Source: a virus. Taken from it: DNA of 64,000 nt. Below, in pieces: positions 43,293-50,727 of the stretch. Positions within the stretch are counted from its first letter, which is position 1; every line of letters starts with the position of its first letter. The stretch is taken from the IMG/VR virus record IMGVR_UViG_3300025012_000058, positions 24,302-88,301 of that record; one strand, given 5' to 3'. The notes beneath the pieces were generated by a model that was given only the letters and a program-made list of their open reading frames with translations, ran no database searches and had not been told where the DNA came from. The position numbers and the translations under genes were made by a program.

Positions 43293-44081
43293 ATGATGAG
43301 AGTTAGCCATGAAGTGCCCCTGTCACTCCTAGAACAAAGTCGAAGCTTTAATAGCTTCGACTATTGTTTGTCATTTCTGTTAGACAAGTACCCAGTCTAT
43401 AAAGACTTCTTTATTAAGTCCAGAGAGTTAGGTAGAACTGTGTTCTTAGATAATTCTGTGTTTGAGCTTGAAAAAGCTGCTTTACTCGAAGACTTTTACA
43501 AAGCCATATTATTAATTAAGCCTACTTATTACATCATTCCAGATGTTCTTGAGAATTGTGAAGCTACAATCAAGAACATTGAAGATTGGTGCTTCAAGTA
43601 TGGCTCGATTAATGGACTAAAGATTGGTGTTGTTCAAGGGAAGACTTTTGAAGAGCTTGTCCAGTGTTACAGAGCATGTGATAAACTTTGTGATGTTGTA
43701 GCTATTAGTTTTGACTATAGCTATTATTTAACAACTGTCCCTGAATCAGTTGGCACAATAGAAGAGAGATATAGCAGAGGGCGAATAAAGTTTATACAAG
43801 CTCTTGTCAGGTTGGGTATAATAAATCATAATAAATGGCATCATTGCCTTGGTTGTTACACTCCACAAGAAATGCTTTCATATAAAACTTACACTTTTAT
43901 AAAGTCTGTAGACACTTCTAATCCCATTGTTCATGCTATTAAAGGGATTAGATATACTCCATATGGGTTGAAGATAAAAGAGAAGATGAAGATGTGTGAC
44001 TTGATGGGAGTTCTCCCTGAACAGATTAATCAAGAGCTCTTGAATTATAATATTAGTATGTTTAAAGAATTCTGTAGTTAA
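43293..44081 (+). CDS. DpdA-like tRNA-guanine-transglycosylase-family protein
   Basis: The 262-residue protein matches features of phage TGT-like DpdA proteins: VFLDNSVFELEKA near residue 49-61, IPDVLENCEAT near 88-98, LKIGVVQGKTFEELV near 112-126, VVAISFDYSYY near 140-150, HCLGCYTPQEML near 182-193 and SVDTSNPIVHAIKG near 203-216. In this family the enzyme exchanges guanine in DNA for a 7-deazaguanine base. It is shorter than bacterial TGT (about 375) and lacks the usual CxCxxC zinc site. All base-supply enzymes (folE, queD, queE, queC, queF) are within 6 kb. An ATG at 43296 is also possible. The call combines motifs and strong context. Confidence 0.75.
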   Translation: MMRVSHEVPLSLLEQSRSFNSFDYCLSFLLDKYPVYKDFFIKSRELGRTVFLDNSVFELEKAALLEDFYKAILLIKPTYYIIPDVLENCEATIKNIEDWCFKYGSINGLKIGVVQGKTFEELVQCYRACDKLCDVVAISFDYSYYLTTVPESVGTIEERYSRGRIKFIQALVRLGIINHNKWHHCLGCYTPQEMLSYKTYTFIKSVDTSNPIVHAIKGIRYTPYGLKIKEKMKMCDLMGVLPEQINQELLNYNISMFKEFCS

Positions 44082-44082
44082 C

Positions 44083-44119
44083 TATTGTTTATTTCATATA
44101 ATTATTATATTTTTACTCT
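44083..44119 (+). promoter_or_regulatory. Candidate promoter before kinase-queF-queC-polymerase operon
   Basis: TATTGTTTATTTCATATAATTATTATATTTTTACTCT runs directly into the ATG at 44120. TTG and TATATTTT are about 18-19 bases apart. Transcription from here would give a leader of only a few bases and could continue through queF, queC and the polymerase gene. Confidence 0.55.
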
Positions 44120-44704
44120 ATGATAAAGTCATGTCTCGTTGGTACACATTCAACCGGAAAGTCCACATTACTTGAAGCTCTCAGAAAAGAGACTCTTATT
44201 CAAGTGAGAGATCAGACCCCCCCTGAGACTCTTGAACTAATCTCATCTCCAACAAGAATGTTGAGAGAGAAAGGTTTTAAGATCAACGATGATGCTAAGA
44301 ATTATGACCAGACTCAGCTTTTATGTGCTACATATGATGTACAGAACTTCTACCTCAAAAAGAGTTTTATTTCAGACAGAGGGGCTCTAGATACTCTCAT
44401 CTATACTAAATATCTCTTTGAAGAAAAGAAAGTGAGTGAGAGAGTTTACAGATTTGTAGAGATGCTTGGGCAAGAAGTTATTACTGGCTATACTCATATT
44501 TTCTATCTTGAGTCTGAAATTCCTTTAGTTGGAGATAGTGTCAGGAGTACTGACACTAAGTTTAGAGAGAAGATTGACATGATGTTCCAAGATAAGTTTT
44601 TATTCTGGAATAGAAATTTTATGCCAATTTTTGAAAGAGTATACAGTATTCATGGTACAATAGAGGAGAGAGTAGTTCAAATCAAAGAATATTTAATGAG
44701 ATGA
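44120..44704 (+). CDS. P-loop kinase-like protein (AAA_28/NadR-type)
   Basis: The 194-residue protein has Walker A GTHSTGKST (residues 8-16), an FISDRGALDTLIYTKY segment near 82-97 (DRG-type kinase motif with YT) and an Arg-containing lid (VRSTDTKFREKIDMM). This resembles small P-loop NTPases with kinase folds, such as NadR or deoxynucleotide kinases. It overlaps queF by four bases, inside the 7-deazaguanine cluster. It could phosphorylate a nucleoside related to the pathway, or have an independent nucleotide-pool role. Substrate unknown. Confidence 0.6.
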   Translation: MIKSCLVGTHSTGKSTLLEALRKETLIQVRDQTPPETLELISSPTRMLREKGFKINDDAKNYDQTQLLCATYDVQNFYLKKSFISDRGALDTLIYTKYLFEEKKVSERVYRFVEMLGQEVITGYTHIFYLESEIPLVGDSVRSTDTKFREKIDMMFQDKFLFWNRNFMPIFERVYSIHGTIEERVVQIKEYLMR

Positions 44705-45579
44705 TAGAAAGACATCTTGGTCAGAAGACTGACTATCCACAACAATATGACTCATCAGTATTGGTTGTAGAACCAAGATCTACAAACAGAGAGAAGTATG
44801 GTCTTAGAGGCTCAGAGTTTGTAGGGTTTGATATTTGGAGTTGTTATGAAGTATCTTTCCTTAGAGAGAATGGCATACCCGTATCTTGTTTAGCCAAGAT
44901 TGTCTACCCAAGTTCAAGTAAGAATATTGTAGAGAGTAAAAGCTTGAAGCTTTATCTTAATTCATTCAATATGACTTATTTTAAAGGTACAGAAGCTGAA
45001 TGTTTAAGGGATGTTGAAAAAGTAATAAGAAGAGATCTTGAAGCAATCTTAGGTGTATCAAGAGTAAGAATTACTCTTTTCCAGGAAAGTCAAGAGAATC
45101 AGTTTCATGCTACTTATACCATGTTTGGTTTGCCAATCGAACAGGGATTGAGTCTAGATAAAGAAGATAAGATAGTTGATTTTAAAGAAAACCCTGATCT
45201 GTTAAAGGGAGATGAAGTGGATGAGTGGTCTTTTCAACAACTCTATACAACTCTGCTAAGAAGCAATTGTAAAGTTACTCATCAACCAGATTGGGGCAAC
45301 CTTTATGTTCACATTCGTTCTCATTATTTAGTGGATAGAGTAGCTTTTCTAAAGTATGTCATTTCATTCAGAAATGAATATCACTTTCATGAAGAAGTAG
45401 TAGAGATGATTTTTAAAAGACTTCTAGATAAGTTTAAGCCAGCAGAATTAATGGTTGGAGCTGTCTACACAAGACGTGGAGGGTGTGATATTTCACCCAT
45501 CAGATCTACACACCCTGAACTTATGGAGAATGCTCTTATTCAGTCATTTATTTTAAATGTAAAGAAACTAAGACAATAG
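44701..45579 (+). CDS. queF: QueF, NADPH-dependent preQ0 reductase (long, unimodular form)
   Basis: The 292-residue protein is close in length and motifs to E. coli QueF. Its N-terminal half contains VVEPRSTNREKYGL, FDIWSCYEVSFL, IVESKSLKLYLNSFN and the family's TYFKGTEAECL. The C-terminal half has the catalytic Cys190 in SNCKVTHQPDWGN, then FRNEYHFHEEVVEMIF with His and Glu of the active site, and TRRGGCDISPIRST. It reduces the nitrile preQ0 to the aminomethyl base preQ1. It overlaps the kinase gene by four bases and precedes queC by 22. This enzyme is what would steer the phage modification to dPreQ1. Confidence 0.92.
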   Translation: MIERHLGQKTDYPQQYDSSVLVVEPRSTNREKYGLRGSEFVGFDIWSCYEVSFLRENGIPVSCLAKIVYPSSSKNIVESKSLKLYLNSFNMTYFKGTEAECLRDVEKVIRRDLEAILGVSRVRITLFQESQENQFHATYTMFGLPIEQGLSLDKEDKIVDFKENPDLLKGDEVDEWSFQQLYTTLLRSNCKVTHQPDWGNLYVHIRSHYLVDRVAFLKYVISFRNEYHFHEEVVEMIFKRLLDKFKPAELMVGAVYTRRGGCDISPIRSTHPELMENALIQSFILNVKKLRQ

Positions 45580-45601
45580 TATATAACTAACTAAGTATTA
45601 A

Positions 45602-46309
45602 ATGAAAGCATTAGTAATTGCATCTGGGGGTGCTGATTCAACCACATGTTTGGCATGGACTTTAAGTATGTTCAAAGAGGTTGAAGCTATTACTTTTTTT
45701 TATGGGCAGAAACATCAAATCGAAGTTGAACAGAGTAAGATAATTTGTAAGAAGCTTAGAGTGAAACAAACTATAGTTGATCTCTCCTTCTTACCAGCCT
45801 TGGTTGACTCAGCCTTAACTTCAGATGGTAATGTGAATATGCAACATGAAAGAATGAAAGAACTTCCAGCTTCCTGGGTTCCTAATAGAAATGGGTTGTT
45901 CATAGTCATTGCTCATGCTTATGCCCAGAAGATTGGAGCTTTGAGACTGGTTACAGGTGTGTGTCAGACCGATTTTTCTGGATATTTAGATTGCCGTGAT
46001 GAATTTATTAAGTCAATTGAAAAATCATTAAATTTAGGTTCTGGTGCTACAATTTCAATTGTTACACCATTAATGTGGTTGACTAAAGTCCAGACCTGGA
46101 AGTTGGCTGAAGAGTTAGGAGTGTTAGATATAGTGACCAGAGAAAGCCACACTTGCTATAATGGTGATCGTAAGATTCTGCACCCTTGGGGCTATGGTTG
46201 TTCAGTAAAGATTGATGATGACATCTGGGAAGAGTGCCCTGCTTGTAAATTAAGAAGATTAAGTTATCTTGAATTCATAGAACAAAAGAAGATTGTAAAG
46301 ACAGAATGA
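45602..46309 (+). CDS. queC: QueC, 7-cyano-7-deazaguanine synthase
   Basis: The 235-residue protein has the PP-loop SGGADSTT at residues 8-15 (normally SGGxDS), ITFFYGQKHQIEVEQ near 31-45 and PNRNGLFIVIAHAYA near 95-109. The C-terminal zinc cluster is CYNG, GYGC and ECPACKLRR, split by a slightly longer loop than in E. coli. The enzyme turns 7-carboxy-7-deazaguanine into preQ0 using ATP and ammonia. It overlaps the polymerase start by four bases (ATGA), so base-modification enzymes and polymerase share one transcript. Confidence 0.9.
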   Translation: MKALVIASGGADSTTCLAWTLSMFKEVEAITFFYGQKHQIEVEQSKIICKKLRVKQTIVDLSFLPALVDSALTSDGNVNMQHERMKELPASWVPNRNGLFIVIAHAYAQKIGALRLVTGVCQTDFSGYLDCRDEFIKSIEKSLNLGSGATISIVTPLMWLTKVQTWKLAEELGVLDIVTRESHTCYNGDRKILHPWGYGCSVKIDDDIWEECPACKLRRLSYLEFIEQKKIVKTE

Positions 46310-49300
46310 GTAATTTTGTTAAGTGGATTAAGGAGTATTCCTTAGATTGTAAGTCATTAGATAGTGAGAATCTGAATTATTTCCAGATAGACGGTGTTGG
46401 CCGATTCTTGTTAATAAAAGAGAAGCCAGACAGAGTCTTTTCTGAATCTTTAGCACTCCAATTCTCATCTACTGAAAAAGCTTTAGTTGATGTTGATTAT
46501 TATGTCTATCCATTTGGAGGCCAATTCTATTATACACCAAAAGGCACAATCAACCCACCACAATTCAAGTTGTTCAAGTATCTTGGAAAGTTTCAGGATA
46601 AGACAGAGATAGAAATGGCTTATCTTGGGATTCATGGAGAGTATGAACTATTGAATGGCTCAAGAATGTATGATGACTGGGTTCAGAAAGCAGTCTTTCT
46701 TGGCTATAAAACTCTTGGACTTTGTGAGAGAAATACCTTAGCTGGTACACTTCCCTTCCAGTTAGTTTGTAAGTCAGTAAATATTAAGTCTATTCTTGGT
46801 GAAGAAGTTACTGTGAAACTTGATGAAACAACTTTTGTTGACTGTAAGTTATATGTACAAACGAAGACAGGTTGGGAAAACCTTTTATTGATTAATTCCC
46901 AGATTCTTGTTTTTAATGAAAAGAAATTTGTTGATCTGGTGAAATTGAAAGAGTATTCAGAAGGGCTTGTCTTAGTAGTAGGTCATAACTGGTCATTTAG
47001 CAAACACCTTCTAATACTTAAAGACTTGTTAAGATTCTTCACAGTCTATTATCAGATTGATACAGTAGAGTATTCTGATAATGAGAAGGATGAGCAGTAC
47101 TTGTTAAAGATGAAAGAGTATCTAGATAATTACTATAATCTGATTAAGCCTGTATTGATCAATGATACATATTATCTAGATAAGGTTGATGCTTTTATAA
47201 AAGATGAGTTGAATACTATCTCTGGACACAAGATTCAGCCAAGTTCAGAATCACAGTATTTTAAATCTGTACAAGATAATTTTTATACTTTTGATTCTCT
47301 ATTTCAGTCTGAAGATGAGAGATTCCTCAATATTTTTTCAGAAGCCATTGAGAATGTTAATAAGATAGCCAATGATTGTGACTTTGTAATTGAGACAGGC
47401 AAAAGATTACTACCCAAGTTTTCATTAGAGGGCTTGAAAGAAGAATATCAGCAGTGTGAAACAACTGAAGACTTGTTTTGGTACTTGATTGAGAAAGGGA
47501 TTGAGACTAGATTGAAGGGCAAAGATTTACAACCTTATGTTGAACGAATTGAGAAAGAGTACAAAGTAATCAAAAGTGGAGATGTAGTAGATTACTTTCT
47601 TATATTGTGGGACATTGTTCAGTTCTGTAAAGATAGTAATATTTTAGTTGGTATTGGCAGAGGGAGTTCAGGAGGTTCACTTTTAGCTTATTTACTGAAT
47701 ATTACTAATTTAGATCCTCTTAGATTTGGCTTATTATTTGAGAGATTTCTTAATGAAGGCCGTGTCCAGACTACACCTCCAGATATTGATCAAGACATAG
47801 AGAGTTCCAGAAAAGAAGAAGTAAAGAGGTATGTTTCACAGAGATATGGTGAAGATTATTTTTGTTCTGTAGGGACATATACAAGACTTCAGATGAAAGC
47901 CTCCATCAAAGATCTTGGTAAAGTAAGAGGGATACCTCAACAGATCTTAAACTATCTAAATAAGCTGATTAATAGTGGGACAAGAAGATATGGTATTAGT
48001 GATTGGGAGTTTATATTCACTGAGGCTGTGGAGAAGCCTCAAATAAAAGCTTTTATTCAGAATAATCCAGAATTTATAAATGATATTCACTTAATCATTG
48101 GTCAAGCCAGATCAGCTTCTATTCATCCTTGTGCTACTATTATTTTACCTCAAATAAGAGTGGAAGGTGATAAGTATCCTGTGAAAGACCTCTTCAATAC
48201 GATCCCAATTAAAATGGTTGATGGAGCTCTGGTTGCAGAATGGGAAGGAGAGTATCTGGAAAAAGTAGGTTATTTAAAAGAAGACTTACTTGGTCTTATT
48301 CAATTAGATAAGTTTCATAAAATTCTTGATCTTATTAAGGGTTCAGAGAATATAGATATTGATATCTATTCAATTTCACTTGATGATCGAAGAGTATTTA
48401 GTTACTTTAAGAAAGGGTGGAATGGAGATGTCTTTCAATTCAATACTCCAGGGTTGACTGGCTATTGTCTTGATGTGAAACCAGAGACCATTGAAGATTT
48501 ATTTGCGATATTGGCAGTCTATCGTCCAGGTCCTATGTATGTTAAGGCTCATCTTGACTATGTAGAGTTAAAACATGGTAAGAAGCAGCCTCACTATGAC
48601 TTTGGATTGAAGGAAGTTACTAAGAGTACTTATGGTCTTTATATTTATCAAGAACAGATCATGCAAGCTACAGTAACTCTTGGTGGTTTTAGTTTAGTAG
48701 AAGCTGATAACATTAGAAAGGCGATGGGAAAGATGGATTCAGTTTTAATTGCTAAGTCTGAGAAGAAGTTTGTTCAAGGTGCTATGGTTAGAGGGTGCCC
48801 TGAAGACGAAGCAAAAGAGATCTGGCATAAGTTGGAAGTGTTTGCTGATTATGGGTTCAATTTAAGTCACTCTGCTGCTTATGCCATAACGGCATACATT
48901 TGTCAGTATCTGAAAGTCTATTATCCAATTCAATATTGGACAGCAGCTCTTCAATTGAGCAGTGAAGAAGATATACCGAAATATATTTCAGAACTTTCTA
49001 GATCAAACAGTAAAGTTAAGTTACGTCCACCATCAGTCAACTTTTCAGGGTTTGATTTTTTTACTGACTTTAAGACTGAGACTATTTATTGGTCACTTAC
49101 AAAAATTAAAAACGTAGGTCAAGTAGCTGGTAAATCTATTGTTGAAGATAGAGAAAAGACCGGGAGTTATTATTCATTCTCAGAATTTTTAACAAGATCA
49201 AATAAGACGGCAGTAGATAAGACGGTTGTAACTTGTCTAGTTCTGTCTGGAGTGTTTGATGAAATGGAGTTTCTCGAACATCCTCATCAACGTTATAAGC

Positions 49301-49791
49301 TTCTTGACCAGTATTATACTTTTAGTAAAAGAAAGAAGACTGAAGGGCTTGACACTTATGAAAAGTTTGCCTCTTCTAAATATGATTATTGGTGGACCTT
49401 GAAGCAAAAAGAGTTGTGTGGACTTGGTTATATTGATTTTCATAATGTTTTGAAGAATATTTCTAAGACTTTCAAAGATAGACAGAATGAGTTTATTGAT
49501 GTTGTTGATTTATATACAAGTACTGGTATTGGTAAGAAAGGCATAGTTGGTGGAGTTGTATTGTCAGTAAAAGAGAAGACTAGTAAGAAAGGCCAGTTTG
49601 GAGAAGTTTCACTTCAATGTAATGATGATACAATTACAGTAACAATCTGGACTGAAACCTGGAACAAGTATAGAACAGAAGTAGTAAAGTCAACAGACAA
49701 AATTTTACTAGTTACAGGTGAAATATCCAGATATCATGGAAATAATACTATTCAAACTATGAATAGTTCAAAAGTAGAAGTTTTAGACTAG
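46306..49791 (+). CDS. dnaE: DNA polymerase III alpha-type (DnaE-like) replicative polymerase
   Basis: The 1161-residue protein has an N-terminal PHP-like domain (LGIHGEYELLNGSRM near 107, then LGLCERNTLAGTLPF). The C-family palm carries GIGRGSSGGSLLAYLLN near 452 and PPDIDQDIESS near 491 with the two metal-binding Asp, then YRPGPMYVKAHLDYVELKHG near 743. The finger helix region is VFADYGFNLSHSAAYAITAY near 845, and a C-terminal OB fold follows (GGVVLSVKEKTSKKGQFGE). The first PHP metal ligands differ from the standard HxH, so PHP nuclease activity is doubtful. Proofreading would come from the DnaQ-like protein at 34288. Family C polymerases in phages are the minority type. Confidence 0.92.
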   Translation: MSNFVKWIKEYSLDCKSLDSENLNYFQIDGVGRFLLIKEKPDRVFSESLALQFSSTEKALVDVDYYVYPFGGQFYYTPKGTINPPQFKLFKYLGKFQDKTEIEMAYLGIHGEYELLNGSRMYDDWVQKAVFLGYKTLGLCERNTLAGTLPFQLVCKSVNIKSILGEEVTVKLDETTFVDCKLYVQTKTGWENLLLINSQILVFNEKKFVDLVKLKEYSEGLVLVVGHNWSFSKHLLILKDLLRFFTVYYQIDTVEYSDNEKDEQYLLKMKEYLDNYYNLIKPVLINDTYYLDKVDAFIKDELNTISGHKIQPSSESQYFKSVQDNFYTFDSLFQSEDERFLNIFSEAIENVNKIANDCDFVIETGKRLLPKFSLEGLKEEYQQCETTEDLFWYLIEKGIETRLKGKDLQPYVERIEKEYKVIKSGDVVDYFLILWDIVQFCKDSNILVGIGRGSSGGSLLAYLLNITNLDPLRFGLLFERFLNEGRVQTTPPDIDQDIESSRKEEVKRYVSQRYGEDYFCSVGTYTRLQMKASIKDLGKVRGIPQQILNYLNKLINSGTRRYGISDWEFIFTEAVEKPQIKAFIQNNPEFINDIHLIIGQARSASIHPCATIILPQIRVEGDKYPVKDLFNTIPIKMVDGALVAEWEGEYLEKVGYLKEDLLGLIQLDKFHKILDLIKGSENIDIDIYSISLDDRRVFSYFKKGWNGDVFQFNTPGLTGYCLDVKPETIEDLFAILAVYRPGPMYVKAHLDYVELKHGKKQPHYDFGLKEVTKSTYGLYIYQEQIMQATVTLGGFSLVEADNIRKAMGKMDSVLIAKSEKKFVQGAMVRGCPEDEAKEIWHKLEVFADYGFNLSHSAAYAITAYICQYLKVYYPIQYWTAALQLSSEEDIPKYISELSRSNSKVKLRPPSVNFSGFDFFTDFKTETIYWSLTKIKNVGQVAGKSIVEDREKTGSYYSFSEFLTRSNKTAVDKTVVTCLVLSGVFDEMEFLEHPHQRYKLLDQYYTFSKRKKTEGLDTYEKFASSKYDYWWTLKQKELCGLGYIDFHNVLKNISKTFKDRQNEFIDVVDLYTSTGIGKKGIVGGVVLSVKEKTSKKGQFGEVSLQCNDDTITVTIWTETWNKYRTEVVKSTDKILLVTGEISRYHGNNTIQTMNSSKVEVLD

Positions 49792-49801
49792 TAAAAATAA
49801 A

Positions 49802-49838
49802 GTTGTAGATTTCATATAATTATTATATTTTTATATTC
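49802..49838 (+). promoter_or_regulatory. Candidate promoter before 49869
   Basis: GTTGTAGATTTCATATAATTATTATATTTTTATATTC repeats the block at 31579 and 44083. TTG and TATATTTT lie about 18-19 bases apart. It leaves a leader of about 30 bases. Confidence 0.6.
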
Positions 49839-49868
49839 TTAAAGTTCATTAACCAATATTTCTGAAGA

Positions 49869-50390
49869 ATGGCAAAAGAGAAGGTTACTATAAATCTTAA
49901 AGAAAAGGTCATAGTTCTTAACTATGAAGAATTTGATCCTGATGTGGATGTTGATGACTTGACCAAAGTTCATTATGAGAATCTTTTTGGTGATATGGTT
50001 ACAGTTTCTACATTATTAAATAAGGTAGGGATCTTGAAAGCTGACTTCGAGAACAAACTTTCAGAAGAGAAGTTAGAGTTTGATATTTATGTAGCTAATC
50101 TTAGAAAGGTGTATCGTGGGAATGCTACTCAAAATAGTCAGAAACTTACTGTTCAGGAGTTAGATGACATGATCATGTTAGATCAAGGTTACAAGTTAAG
50201 AAAGAGACAGATCTTTAATTGGACAAAACAATATCAGTATCTTGACTCTATGTATTGGGCAGTTAAGAGTAAAGATGACAAGCTTTCAGTATTACTAAAA
50301 GGAGTTACACCAGCTGAATTTGAAGTTGGTATTGTTGAAGGTGTGATTAACGGAATTTTCATAAATAAAGTAGAAAAAGTAATTAAATAA
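49869..50390 (+). CDS. Protein of unknown function before SSB-like gene
   Basis: The 173-residue protein is mostly helical with a basic middle (IYVANLRKVYRGNATQNSQK, YKLRKRQIFNWTKQYQYLDS). The N-terminal 40 residues are acidic with strands (KVIVLNYEEFDPDVDVDDLT). It starts a new transcription unit containing the SSB-like, SbcCD and RecA genes. A recombination or replication accessory role is possible. No family recognised. Confidence 0.45.
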   Translation: MAKEKVTINLKEKVIVLNYEEFDPDVDVDDLTKVHYENLFGDMVTVSTLLNKVGILKADFENKLSEEKLEFDIYVANLRKVYRGNATQNSQKLTVQELDDMIMLDQGYKLRKRQIFNWTKQYQYLDSMYWAVKSKDDKLSVLLKGVTPAEFEVGIVEGVINGIFINKVEKVIK

Positions 50391-50395
50391 AGACT

Positions 50396-50698
50396 ATGGG
50401 ATCAGTAAATATTGAATGTAGAGAAGTAAACGACATTTCTACAAGAGTAGGGAAGGTTGTCTTTTCAAGAGAGATGTTGATGAAGTCTACAGAAGAAGAG
50501 CTTTTAGCTATTTTTTCTAATCTCTTCCCATTACTTATCCAAGATGACCATAGTAAAGGTTTGATGGAACAGAAAGCTTATTATGGTTATAGCCCTTATT
50601 TTCGTAAACTTGAACAGGGACAGAACCACCTGAATATACAATGTGGTTTAAGAGAACTGAAAGTGGTAAAGTCTTTTTTGATAGATTTGAAGAAGTGA
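50396..50698 (+). CDS. Small protein of unknown function
   Basis: The 100-residue protein lies six bases after the previous gene and 30 bases before the SSB-like gene. It has an alternating strand-helix pattern (VNIECREVNDISTRVGKVVF, EEELLAIFSNLFPLLIQDDH) and a basic tail. No motif is recognised. It is credible because it is in a tight operon with typical codon use. Confidence 0.45.
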   Translation: MGSVNIECREVNDISTRVGKVVFSREMLMKSTEEELLAIFSNLFPLLIQDDHSKGLMEQKAYYGYSPYFRKLEQGQNHLNIQCGLRELKVVKSFLIDLKK

Positions 50699-50727
50699 TA
50701 ATTTAGTAAAATTAAAATTGTAAAATT

